Source: Megaleporinus macrocephalus
Lineage: Eukaryota > Chordata > Actinopteri > Characiformes > Anostomidae
Length of the DNA stretch: 64,000 bases
Direction: 5' to 3'
NCBI GenBank assembly: GCA_021613375.1
Contig: CM038702.1
Coordinates: 23,915,849 to 23,979,848, forward strand
The first letter of the stretch is position 1. Every line of letters begins with the position of its first letter. Shown here in pieces: positions 51,332 to 61,500 of this stretch. Made by a program: the position numbers and the translations under genes. The notes beneath the pieces were generated by a model that did not search any database, was not told the origin of the DNA, and was given only the letters and a program-made list of their open reading frames with translations.

Positions 51332-51429
51332 TCTATTTTTTTTTTCATACATTATAAATAACTCAAAATTGCCCCCCAAAAATTTTAATGTCAGTGGCAC
51401 TTTGCAGGTTGGTAATAAGTGAGTAACTA

Positions 51430-51471
51430 CAGTGCCCTCCATAATTATTGGCACCCCTGGTTAAGATGTGT
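51430..51471 (+). repeat. Left terminal inverted repeat (outer repeat)
   Basis: 42 bp, exact reverse complement of 52995-53036. It holds one transposase-binding-type direct repeat. Confidence 0.97.
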
Positions 51472-51623
51472 CAAAAGCCTTAAAATAAATTCAGTTTTTA
51501 TTGTGGAAACATACTGTCACACTGAAAAGTGTAGAAAAATGTAACCTTTAACTCAAGTAGAGTTTTAGGGGGAAAATAAAATCCCTGACTAAGAAATAAT
51601 ATTTCTTCATAAAATCACCTGTT

Positions 51624-51643
51624 CCACAATTATTGGCACCCCT
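51624..51643 (+). repeat. Left inner direct repeat
   Basis: CCACAATTATTGGCACCCCT differs at only two of 20 positions from the outer-repeat core and lies about 190 bp inward, as in IR/DR elements. Confidence 0.9.
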
Positions 51644-51804
51644 AACAATTCTTAGGAAATAAATGTAATTAAAGAATTTCTGTCACTTCTACAGTAGTTT
51701 ACGAAGTTAATCAAAGTATGTAGGAACATTTAATTAGCAATTCACAACTTCCTGTTTCCCTGGGGTATAATTATGACGTGACACAGAGGCCATTTCTCTT
51801 CAAC

Positions 51805-52818
51805 ATGGGAAAGACAAAGGAACATAGCATTCAAGTAAGGCAGATGTGTGTTGACCTTCACAGGTCAGGCAATGGCTACAAGAAAATAGCCACTCGCCTA
51901 CACCTGTCCGTATCTACTGTCAGAGGAATTATTAAGAAGTTTAAAACAACTGGAACAGTGGTAAACAAGTCTGGACGAGGACGCAAGTTTATTTTGCCAC
52001 CACGCACAGTGAGGAGGATGATAAGAGAAATAAAAGGTTCTCCAAAGCTCACTGTTACGGAACTGCAACAAATGGTAGCATCTTGGGGTCACGAAGTCTC
52101 CAAAACAACCATCAGACGCTATCTACACGCCAACAAGCTGTTTGGGAGGCATGCACGGAAAAAACCTTTTCTCACTCACAATCATAAACGTAAACGTTTG
52201 GAGTTTGCTAAGCAGTACTGGAACTTCAACTGGGACCGTGTGCTTTGGTCAGATGAAACAAAGATAGAGCTTTTTGGCAACAAATGCTGTAAGTGGGTCT
52301 GGCGTAACACAAGAGCTGACTATGCAGAAAAGCACCTCATGCCCACTGTGAAATACGGGGGAGGATCAGTGATGCTGTGGGCCTGCTTTTCTTCCAAAGG
52401 CCCAGGGAACCTTGTTAGGGTGCATGGCATCATGAATGCTTTGAAATACCAGGACATTTTAAAACAAAATCTGGTGGCTTCTGCCCGAAAGCTGAAGATG
52501 GGTCGTCACTGGGTCTTTCAGCAAGATAATGACCCTAAACATATGGCAAGATCTACACAGAAATGGTTGACCACACACAGAATCAAGCTCCTCCCATGGC
52601 CATCTCAGTCCCCAGACCTTAACCCCATTGAAAACCTGTGGGGTGAGCTGAAGAGGAGAGTGCAGAGGAGAGGACCCAGGTCGCTGGATGATTTAGAGAG
52701 ATTGTGCAAAGAGGAATGGTCGAAGATACCTCTTTCTGTGTTCTCCCATCTTGTGAAACATTATAGGAGAAGATTAGGTGCTGTTTTGTTGGCAAAGGGG
52801 GGTTGTACAAAGTATTAA
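51805..52818 (+). CDS. Tc1 family transposase, intact, 337 aa
   Basis: This enzyme cuts the element out and pastes it at a TA. The ATG at 51805 (MGKTKEHSIQ) is chosen because family proteins start MGK; an in-frame ATG at 51778 would add nine residues and is less likely. Residues about 1-55 form a paired-like helix-turn-helix (GYKKIATRLHLSVSTVRGII) for end binding. GRGRK at 57-61 is an AT-hook-like link, and a second helix-turn-helix follows to about 110. The DDE triad is complete: D150 (WSDETKIELFG), D241 (FQQDNDPKH) and E276 (NPIENLWGELK), with 34 residues between the last two (DD34E). The glycine box is YGGGSVM (184-190). The protein ends KGGCTKY, as is usual. No stop or frameshift occurs, and length matches related active fish enzymes (about 340 aa). 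It would act in the nucleus. Confidence 0.97.
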   Translation: MGKTKEHSIQVRQMCVDLHRSGNGYKKIATRLHLSVSTVRGIIKKFKTTGTVVNKSGRGRKFILPPRTVRRMIREIKGSPKLTVTELQQMVASWGHEVSKTTIRRYLHANKLFGRHARKKPFLTHNHKRKRLEFAKQYWNFNWDRVLWSDETKIELFGNKCCKWVWRNTRADYAEKHLMPTVKYGGGSVMLWACFSSKGPGNLVRVHGIMNALKYQDILKQNLVASARKLKMGRHWVFQQDNDPKHMARSTQKWLTTHRIKLLPWPSQSPDLNPIENLWGELKRRVQRRGPRSLDDLERLCKEEWSKIPLSVFSHLVKHYRRRLGAVLLAKGGCTKY

Positions 52819-52822
52819 CATC

Positions 52823-52842
52823 AGGGGTGCTAATAATTGTGG
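52823..52842 (-). repeat. Right inner direct repeat
   Basis: Reverse complement of the left inner repeat with one change, beginning 5 bp after the transposase stop. Confidence 0.9.
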
Positions 52843-52994
52843 CACACATTATTTGATGTTAAACAATTATTTCTTAATGTGGGATTTCTTTCCTACTGAA
52901 TAAATGCACTTGAGATAAAGGTTGGATTTTGCTCTTTTTTCCATCGTGGTCCTATATTATTTAAAAAAACCCTCAATTTATTAGAAGCTAAAGA

Positions 52995-53036
52995 ACACAT
53001 CTTAACCAGGGGTGCCAATAATTATGGAGGGCACTG
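52995..53036 (-). repeat. Right terminal inverted repeat (outer repeat)
   Basis: Exact mirror of the left outer repeat, 42/42 bp, followed by TA. Confidence 0.97.
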
Positions 53037-53038
53037 TA

Positions 53039-53405
53039 TATGCCAATATTATGTTCACAATTTGTACTAATACCTTAAAAATTACATGCAAATTCTGTAG
53101 TTTTGACTAAATAATAAGTCAGCAATTGTAAAAAAATCAGTAATAAATGGTAAACTTGGTAATGGCCCAGGCGGATATGGAAAAAAAATAAAATTTCAGT
53201 TACAACAAACAATTATAAAAGTCAGTTAGTAATAGCCTACAAAAAATAATCAGCCTAATATCTAGCTAACCAACGTATCTTCTTCTTTTTAATCATTATG
53301 GAATATCATATTATTAGAGTTATTACTCCAAAAAAGCAATTCTTCCATAGATGCACATCTGTAGTTCCACATCTATCTGTTTCTTTCCATCTGTATATTT
53401 CTTTG
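53039..53405. other. Unique sequence, no gene seen
   Basis: AT-rich, with TA-rich words. No feature recognised. Confidence 0.4.
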
Positions 53406-53409
53406 CTAG

Positions 53410-53545
53410 CCCTCCATTAACCCTGTTCTTCGAAGGCCCCACAGGACCACAACTGAGGAGGTATCATTTGGGTGGTGGGTCATTCTCAGCACTGCAGTGA
53501 CACTAACTGCCATTGTGTTGGTGTGTTAGTGTGTGTAGTGTTGAT
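53410..53545 (+). repeat. Family X fragment
   Basis: 'GTATCATTTGGGTGGTGGGTC', 'CTCAGCACTGCAGTGACAC' and 'GTGTTGGTGTGTTAGTGTG' match family X. Ends missing. Confidence 0.7.
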
Positions 53546-53935
53546 ACAGCAGTACACTTCCTTCAAAAACAAATCCTGCATTTGCAAAAGGGGGTCTGTA
53601 AACTGAGGCAATTCCAAAATCCAACACTTATGTATCATGAATATTTACACCCCAAAAAGTTCAGAAAAAAAAGTTTAGAAGTGTACCTTTCCAATTTTTA
53701 CCTATTAGCCGAAGCTGGAATTTTCTAATTACAATCAATCAAATGTTCTGTTCCACCTTAAATGCTACAGCTTGTGCAGCACCAGAATGCTACTGCAGCA
53801 CCATATAGGGTGGAACGGAAAAATAATCAAAACACGGTGATGAAGAAGAAGCCAACTTCAGCTCCCATGTATTTATTAAGATCCAGAATGACCTCTTCTC
53901 AAACCTTCAGCAAAATTGAGCAGCTTTGCTCAGCG
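53546..53935. other. Unique sequence, no gene seen
   Basis: Open frames of 71 and 79 codons lack motifs. Confidence 0.35.
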
Positions 53936-53939
53936 TTTG

Positions 53940-54273
53940 ATACTAAAGAGAGGAGCAGTTCCAACTTTAATAGCATCACAACCCAAACAAAACACCTGTA
54001 AGTAGCAGCCATGCTGTGTGATTTTATCCGCCATTTACCAGTTGAAGGCAAATACAACTGAAAGTTTTATAGTGAACTGAGGAATTTAATTTGTTTTGTT
54101 GGCAAGATCGAAAGCAAGAAGCTAATTAGCTTAGCTTTAACTAAATAGACAACCTAGCTTTTTTACACAGATGTTCATTTTATCTACTGCATCTGGCCAT
54201 TTCTAATCTCATCCAAAGTCAAATACCTTTTTTTAAAAAATGCTGAATAAATGCATTCTACAGCACCTTTAAT
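53940..54273. repeat. Dispersed MITE-like repeat (family V), copy 2
   Basis: Shares 'AAGTAGCAGCCATGCTGTGTG' (54001-54021) and 'TGAAAGTTTTATAG' with copy 1. It ends 'GCATTCTACAGCACCTTTAAT', whose reverse complement resembles the left end of copy 1, so the family has inverted ends. Confidence 0.6.
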
Positions 54274-54800
54274 AACCACAGACACATGCTAAGTCACCCC
54301 TACCACCTCTTTCACCTTCCAAGGTCCTTAATTTTCCTGTTCCATAAGACTTTTGCTTTTAGCCTTCACACTCAACCCCACCAATATCTCTCCACTTTAT
54401 TCCAGCAGTCCGGAAATGTGCTTTCAAGAAAGGTACTGCAGACACAAATTGATTCAGTCACTGGATGTCCATGTAAGTGTAGAATGGGCAAGTCCCATCT
54501 GGACCAGCACAGAGTGAGTTACAAGTGCTTGAGTAAAATTGTGAGGGATCTGTGCTTTGTGAATATTTCCTAATCATATACTATTACACTCTAGTATTTT
54601 TGCAGGGAAACCTGTCTTCAGATACACTCTAGCCATTCACACTCAATTCCTAAATTCTATTTTGTGAATTGAATTTAATTCTGCTTCATTCTTTACTGCT
54701 TGGACTTTTTAGTCTAAAATGGTCCACAAAAAAGAAGAATAGAGTGTAACAAACTTGCCTATGACTCTTATTACTCAGGATTCAAGTAGTCTTTGGATAT
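54274..54800. other. Unique sequence, no gene seen
   Basis: A 95-codon open frame at 54286-54573 has no motif. Confidence 0.35.
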
Positions 54801-54803
54801 AAT

Positions 54804-55402
54804 AGGTCGGTCTCAAAACCTAGTAAGCTGTGTAAGTAGGCCCTGCCTATGTAGGCAGCTGTTTAAGTAGCAGCGTTCTGTCTGACATCTCTCCTCATAA
54901 AACAGATTACTGAGACACTCTAGTAAGAGAGAGACTGCATCACGGCTTGTTTCCGCCCACTGCAGCACACGACTGGTGGTTTAGCACTTTGCTTAGCTAC
55001 CGCCCGACATCCAAAACAATAGCCCGAGGCTTAAAAATCTGCTAGCATAAATGCTAATGGCTCGAGAATAAAACTGTAAAATGGTTAATAATTCGTTGAA
55101 AAGTTGATAATAAAATACTGTTTTGTGTGATTATATGACAAGAAACACATTAAAACACCAGAGAGAATCCAAATAACTTACATTTTAAAACCACTTCACT
55201 GCTTGTAGATTTGCCTGCGTTGCATCATGGGATTGCCTTAGCGGCTGAGGAAGCATTCGATGCTTCCTTAAAATCAGGTCAAAATAAGGTGCCTCAGTAG
55301 ACTATATCTAAGTATTGGGACAGCTTACATGTCGGGAGCACACATACTACGATGTAAAATGCTGCCTATGTAGGCAGCTCACTAGGTTTTGAGACAGACC
55401 CC
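54804..55402. mobile_element. MITE (family Y), copy 2
   Basis: The ends are GGTCTCAAAACCTAGTAAGC on the left and the reverse complement of GCTCACTAGGTTTTGAGAC on the right. Most of the interior matches copy 1 ('CATCCAAAACAATAGCCCG', 'GCATAAATGCTAATGGC', 'ATTGGGACAGC'). About 200 bp is present here and absent from copy 1 (roughly 55095-55300). 'TGCCTATGTAGGCAGC' occurs near both ends. Flanking ATA on both sides may be the target duplication. Confidence 0.85.
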
Positions 55403-55530
55403 ATATGTTGCTAAATTGCTGTTTTATTTGTATTTGCTAGTTTTCCTTTATTTGAGACATTATTTTACTACAGTGAGCATGCTTTTAACTATAAAATGAG
55501 TTCTGGCTACTGGACATAAACTTATATATA

Positions 55531-55710
55531 GTCACTGTCCAAAGGAACACATGCATCTCCACTTTTTAATTTTTTAATTTTTTAATTAAAGGACCAATAG
55601 AAATACTCCAAAATTGCTTGGAATAAAACCCATTTACATTGATTTACATTGAAAGTGAACAATGTTTTTGTCCTCTTTTGAAGATACTTGTTATTCCTTT
55701 GGACAGTGAC
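55531..55710. mobile_element. MITE (family U), copy 2
   Basis: A perfect 17-bp inverted repeat, GTCACTGTCCAAAGGAA (55531-55547) and its mirror (55694-55710). It abuts the next element with no gap. Confidence 0.82.
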
Positions 55711-55988
55711 CATATGCAAATGTTTGGGTGTCCCTGGTTAAATAACATGTTTCGTAGAATGAAAATAAGTTTTCAGAGAACACACAGTGTAATGCATGAT
55801 TCCTGTTTATTTGCTGAAATAAACATAATAAAAAGAAAAAAAAACTTAAATAGAAAATAAATTAAAATTCCCCACTACATTTTGCAGTCCAGATATATGC
55901 AAATCACTACCCTGTTTTAATTTATTTTCCCTTCTACAACTAACAAAATGTGTACTTTGACCAGGGGTGTTCAAACTTTTGCATGCAA
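55711..55988. mobile_element. Tc1-type MITE related to family B
   Basis: The left end 'CATATGCAAATGTTTGGGTG' and the right end '...GTTCAAACTTTTGCATGC' are imperfect inverted repeats with 'TCCCTGGTTAAAT' and 'TTTGACCAGGGGTG' inside, the same end type as the 4.9-5.7 kb relic. At 278 bp it lacks coding capacity. Confidence 0.75.
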
Positions 55989-56662
55989 ATATATCCCATT
56001 TTCTGGGTGAACACCAGAAATGTCAGTAAGCCTTGCCTAATTGTGTCATTGCAATCATTTAATTGGTTATAAAAGTCTGACTGACTTGCATTAAAAGCAT
56101 GATTGTCCTTTCACTAAATTCTCCTGCAGCATTTCTGCCTGTCCTGGTGATTGAGGTACTTAGCAGACAAAGCTGAAGTCAGTGGAACAATAGGTCTAGG
56201 TTAGGAAATAGTTTTAAAATGATTAAGGTATAATTATGCTGGAGATCAGTCATTACAGGCCTGCATAAAGTCCCTTTTTACTCAGTTATTTCTCTCTTAT
56301 GCCACCCATGTTGCTAAAATTTCAACATCATCATGACTACGTTTCCCAGTGGACACCATATGGTTGAACCCCAACTTGTTACAGCACTTGGATGTGACTC
56401 ACTGTTGTGTTTGCTGAATCCATTCAGCTACCATGCAATTAGCAGTTGGTTCAGACATGGACTTTCACTCTTGCTTCACATGTATGGGTGGTTTTTCTAC
56501 CATTTCTGTGTTTAGTTTAATCATGTTCAAACACGCTGATGTGCTACAAAATTAACCAATGAACTCACAACGACACTGTCACTCAATTATGACATCAGGT
56601 TATAGTTATAGGTACATTTAAAAAAGAGATGTGTTGTGTGTCGCAGAACAAGAACAAAACTG
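55989..56662. other. Unique sequence, no gene seen
   Basis: A 60-codon open frame at 56333-56515 has no motif. Confidence 0.4.
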
Positions 56663-56670
56663 ACCTAGAT

Positions 56671-57835
56671 CAGGGGTATTAAATTAGAATTCAGTAAGGT
56701 CCACCTAGTGGAGATTTCCTCAGGCCAAGGTCCGGACCGGCATCATTTCTAACGTGTGTTCTAACTAGTAGCTTAGTATCAGCAATCCTATACCATCAGC
56801 TACTGAAACACATCACACATACCGTTCAGTATATTTCAGTATATTTACTGTTTAAAAGCTGAATTGAAAGGTTTTCATAACTTGAAGTAAAAACAAGGGC
56901 TCCATTTAAAATGTTTTTGAATAAAAGTGCATTATAAAGGGAAATAAAATGTTTAGTCTTGTTAACTGAATTTCACATCTTAACAGTTTATCTCTCTCTC
57001 TTGTATTCCTCCACACTTTCTCTTGTTTAGTGAGAGAAGAGAGCTCCTGGTTGTCCAGCCAGGACTTTAAATCTGGGCTGGAACCGTGTTACATATGAGA
57101 TATCTGGGCCATTCTGTGTGGAGTCTACATGTTATCCCCGTGCTTGAGTGGGTTTCCTTTCGGGTATTCTGGTTTCCTCCCACATTCCAAACACATGCAT
57201 GTCAGGTTGATCCCTCACTCTAAACTGCCTGTAGGTGTGTGTGCATGAGTGAGTGTGTGTTGTCCATGCGATGGACTGGCGACCTGTCCATGGTGCACCC
57301 CTCCTTCGCCTGATGATGCTGGGATTGGGTCCAGCCCCCTGTGACCCCGACTAGAGGGATAAAGTGGAAGATAATGGATAGAGGGATGGATGAATATAAA
57401 ATACCTGGCTGCTTTTAATTAGCGTCACAATCTCAGAACATACGAGACATGTTGGTTTGGGGCTGCCTGTGGAAAATATAAACATCTCTGTCTCGGTCCA
57501 TTCCTGTTTGAAAAGTCGTTTTTCGCCATCTGACTCTCTTTAATCTCCGTCTGCTGCTTCTTGCCTGTGTGCGCGCCGCGCTCCTAAATCTGCACAGATA
57601 TGATTGGCTGAGGAGCGCGTTTGGGGATTTTACCATGCATGGGATTGGTCTGTGAGTTTACTGCGCCACAAAGCCCGTATACCATAAAGACTAGAAAAGT
57701 TGTGCTGCTCAAACACAGAGTTAGTGTGTGACTGATTCAGAGTTAAATCGTTCTCAATAGTTTATTGGTTTGGGTCCGCATTGGACAACGTCTGGGTCCG
57801 GACCTAGACCGCGGTCCGCCTATTAGTGACCTCTG
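56671..57835. mobile_element. hAT-type non-autonomous element with a SINE inside
   Basis: The ends are CAGGGGTATTAAATTAG on the left and the reverse complement of CTAATAGGCGG...CTCTG-type sequence on the right (CAGAGGTCACTAATAGG). Flanking 8-bp sequences ACCTAGAT (56663-56670) and ATCTAGAT (57836-57843) differ at one base, as expected for a hAT target duplication. The GC-rich interior ('GGTCCGGACC', 'CGCGGTCCGCC') has no transposase motif. The SINE at 57110-57395 lies inside it. Confidence 0.78.
57110..57395 (+). repeat. SINE-like repeat inside the hAT element
   Basis: 'TGTGTGGAGTCTACATG', 'CATGCGATGGACTGGCGACC', 'GACCCCGACTAGAGGGATAAA' and 'GATAATGGATAGAGGG' match the 14.5-kb SINE body and tail. 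The A and B boxes are not clear here, so it is 5'-truncated or decayed. Confidence 0.82.
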
Positions 57836-57844
57836 ATCTAGATT

Positions 57845-58075
57845 GTTACCAGTAAACAGCCCCAAAGCCAGGAGCTGTCTTGGTATGAGTTTATATCATG
57901 ATGATTAGATCAGTTAAGAATTTACCATATTGTAATATCACTACTCCATTTCTTTACTACATCACAGGATCTTTGTTGTTGCATTTGGCTTTCTAGAGTT
58001 TGCTGCACCTTCTCTACTGGGCATAGGCCAGTCTGGTAGCCTTAACTCTTAAGTTTTACAGCTTTGTAATGTGTC
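57845..58075. other. Spacer, no gene seen
   Basis: Nothing recognised. Confidence 0.35.
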
Positions 58076-58077
58076 TC

Positions 58078-59335
58078 TGTCTCTAGCCTTTTGGATGCCC
58101 TAAGTGGGTTTACTTTAGAGGACCCTCATCTTGCTAGCTGATGTACTGATCTAGTGCTTACAAAGAAGCTGTTTTTCAAAAGTTCTTACTTAAAGCCATG
58201 GTGTTGGCTTGTTTAGCCATGACTTTGGCAATTATCAAAATAGTTGATACATGATAACTTTACAGAAGAAGAAATAAAGACAGTACTTTTGCATGTCTTT
58301 ATAATGTGTGCAGAATGTGGTGCTGAATTATCTTGTTGGACAATGCATGGGTGTCAGTAGGAAAGTCAACACATTTGGGCAACATTTGTGGGCTTTAATA
58401 GTCTATCCCAGATGCCTCTGAGCCCAGAGAAGTCAATGCCGCTTTTGGACATGATTATTTAAGGCTTCTGTAAAATTTTAGGTGTAATTTGTGAATGTAA
58501 CTCTATATTGTATATTGTAGTGCCTTATAAAGGTTTGCCAAAGTGATGCCTTGCCCATGTGGTTACATCAGCTACTGCTGAATGACGGTTCTTGATATAG
58601 TATTGTCTGAGGGGTTGGAGATCACAAGTGTTCAGCATAGGCTTGGGCCCTTAACACACAATCCCTCCTGATTTCTTGAATCCTTAATCTTAATCTTTTA
58701 ATATAGAGGGTGAAATATCCAAATTCTTTTTCAGTCTTTTAAATGTAAAAGTAAATGTAATAAATCACTGTTTTCTTTTTTATTTGCATATTCCATACCA
58801 TGCCATAGTCTTAATGCTTAAAAAATATACAAACACATCACAGTGTTACTGGTTTTCCTTTCTGTTCACATTACTTGGCAGCTATTATATATTATATTAT
58901 ATTATATCATATTATATTATATTATATAATATTTTATATTATATATTTCAATAAAATATTAAGTGAAATATTTATCAGAATTAGTTGATAAGTGCCACTT
59001 TTTTTCATAGAATGGACAATTGTTCTGTACTTTGGCTCCTGGTGTCAGCTCTTTGCATAATAAATATGTGTGTGTCTCTGTGTGTCTTTGCTTCTGATCT
59101 ACAATCTCATGTGTTCACAACACTTATCAGTGCTGTCTCTAGCCTTGTGGATGCCCTAAGCAGATTTATTTTAAGGAATCTTAATCTTGCTAGCTGAGGT
59201 ACTGAAAAACAAATTGCACAAAAACATACTGCTTACAAAGAAGCTGAATTTTAAAGGTTCCTATTTAAAGCTCACTTTTGATCATGATCAAAATAGTTAA
59301 TGCAGTTGATAATTTTACAGAAGCAGCAATAAACC
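58078..59335. repeat. Old direct duplication (58078-58280 and 59134-59335)
   Basis: Both copies start 'CTGTCTCTAGCCTT', then GGATGCCCTAAG, 'TCTTGCTAGCTGA', 'CTTACAAAGAAGCTG' and 'ATAACTTTACAGAAG' or close variants. The offset is about 1056 bp. The copies are diverged, so a local duplication or two insertions of one repeat are both possible. Confidence 0.72.
58883..58950. repeat. (TATAT)n-type repeat
   Basis: About 68 bp of ATTAT/TATAT units with few interruptions, between the two duplicated segments. Confidence 0.9.
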
Positions 59336-59339
59336 CACT

Positions 59340-60470
59340 TCCAAGTGAACCAGATTTTTTCCCTAGTAATTTACGGTCATTTCTTTGATTATGACATTAA
59401 ACACAATGTAAAAGACAACACACATTCTAATTATGGCAGAAACTGAAAAATGACAAAAAGTAGAGTGTTATGCTATTTACTAAATGTATTAAATATAATA
59501 TAAATAAAAATGTATTCTAAACACTGCCTTCAAATAATGTAACATGGACTTTTTTTGGATAGATTATAGTTTTTTCTATATTCCCAAAACTTGTATTCTG
59601 TTACATTTAAAACTATCTAGGTATCTAAGATACTTAATACAGCTGCATAAACCCACTTGACAGAGCAAGTTTAAGTAAGACTTTTTTTTACATTTTTACA
59701 TTTCGCCTTATTGTTTGCAAATTGTATAACAAAGATTTAGAGAAATTTGGAAAGATGATAAATCAAACATGTAGATATTAAAAAATATAACCAAGATAGT
59801 ATTCTTATTTTAATAGGCCATAAGGAAATAATGAGAGTAAACTAAGAAAAGCAAGTTTTCTGTACATTGGCTGAGCTGCATTCATTATTATGTGCAGATT
59901 TAAATGCTGCAGTCCAGTTGATTATTGGTGCAGCTAGTCCACCTCTACTTGGACTACAGTGATTAGTGTGTGTGGGTGTGTGTTATGCTACAGGTTTCAG
60001 GTTATTTTATAATACACACATTTACACACCTCTTCTTTGAGGCACATGTACACCCACTTCCCTAATTAAAGCATGGAAGCCAATAAATGATTGGACTACA
60101 GAATAAGAACAAACACACACACACACACACACATACACACACACAATTCAGCTTCATGGATTTAATTGGCAGTTGTCAACCAGACTAATGTCTTCATTGG
60201 CAGTAGAGGTGCTATTATTTTTTTATGAAAAGGTTATGAAATATGACCACGATTCCATTTGCTCATAATTCTTTAGTAAATGATTAAATGCATCATCAAA
60301 TCTCAAATTTTACTAAAAAATATTTTTCTTATAATTCTTTAAGAATATATTCATTTACTATTACATTTTTCTTCAAGTAAAAGTTTGATTGTTTTTAAGT
60401 GATTTTTTTTTTAGTCTAATTAGCGCATCCATGCATTTAGGCATGTAGACATGTTCAAGACAAATTTAAA
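59340..60470. other. Unique AT-rich sequence with a (CA)n
   Basis: CA at 60113-60145. 59880-59990 and 60145-60260 are repeat-free patches that could be conserved. No gene is seen. Confidence 0.35.
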
Positions 60471-60477
60471 GTGAACA

Positions 60478-61382
60478 TCAGAATGGATAGGAAGCATGCT
60501 TTACGTGACTCTGATCATGGCATGGTTGTTGCTGTTAGAGTATTTCGGAAACTGCTGATCTACTGGGATTTTCATGCATAACCTTCTCTCTAGGGTTTCC
60601 AAAGTGAGTGGACATTCTCTGGGTGATAATGTCTTGACGTTGCCAGAGGTCAGAGGGCTAATGCTTTGGGCTAATAGAAAGGAAACAGTAATTCTAGAGA
60701 CTTAGCAGCAATCACTTCTTATACCCGAGGTCTGCAGAAGAGCATATCTGAATGTTAAAGCTTGAAGCAAATGGTCTACAGCAGCAAAAAACCAAACTGG
60801 GTGCCACTTCTGTCAGATAACATCAGGCAACTGAGGCTCCAATTCACTCAGGCTCCCCAAAATTAGACGCTGCATGGTTTGATGAGTCTCGATTTCTGCA
60901 GAGACACTCGGATGGAAGTGTTAGAATTTGGCATAAACAAGATGAAAGCATAAATCCCTCCTGGTCTGTATCAAAGTGGTGGTGATGGTGTAATGGTGTG
61001 GGGGATATTTGCCTGACACACCTTGGGCCCCTTAATAACAGCCAAGCATTGTTTAAATTCCACAGTCTATATAATTGTTGTTGCTGACCGTGTCCATCTA
61101 CTACAGTGTACCCATCTTCTGGTGGTTAGTTCCAGCAGGATAATGCACCATGTCATAAAGCTCAAATCATCTCAAACTGCTTCCTTGACCATGACAATGA
61201 ATTCACTGAACTTAAATGGTGTCTGCCATCACCAGATCCTAATCCAATACAGCATCTTTGGAATGTGCTTCGTAGATGTAGAGCCAACAAATCCAAAGCT
61301 GTGTGATGATGTCAGGTTAATATGGATGAAAATTTCTGAGGAATGCTTTTAGTGCCTTGTTGAATCTATGCCATGCTGAATT
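60478..61382 (+). mobile_element. Tc1-like transposon relic (family H)
   Basis: The coding order is preserved through 'CTCTGATCATGGCATGG', 'TTTCGGAAACTGCTGATC' (SISETADLL-like), WFDESRFLQRHSDGSVRIWH near 60875-60940 (first Asp), 'GGTGGTGATGGTG' (glycine box) and FQQDNAPCHKAQ near 61132-61170 (second Asp). NPIQHLWNVL follows, where the catalytic Glu codon is CAG (61250-61252, Gln). TKISEECF lies at about 61330. Several frameshifts occur, and no terminal repeats are clear. Confidence 0.88.
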
Positions 61383-61500
61383 CTTGGCTAAGTTCCCTCA
61401 AAGGGGTAAGACATTTCACTGTGACTTGATTAATACATTTGGAAAGGAAATTGATTATGTTATAATCCTTTAAGAAATTAAATACATCATGACATTTTAA

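Larger units (their letters stand above)
51430..53036 (+). mobile_element. Complete Tc1 transposon with intact transposase (family G)
   Basis: The 1607-bp element is flanked by TA on both sides (51428-51429 and 53037-53038). Its outer ends are identical over 42 bp (51430-51471 and 52995-53036; start CAGTGCCCTCCATAATTATT). An inner 20-bp repeat, CCACAATTATTGGCACCCCT, lies at 51624-51643 and, with one change, inverted at 52823-52842. Outer and inner repeats on each side share the core AATTATTGGCACCCC, an IR/DR layout like that of Sleeping Beauty-type elements. One uninterrupted transposase gene fills the middle. All known requirements for transposition are visible, so it may be active; activity is an inference. 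Confidence 0.96.

Noticed and set aside
51778..51804. Upstream in-frame ATG as the start of the Tc1 transposase
   Set aside because: Adds nine residues not seen in family proteins, which begin MGK.
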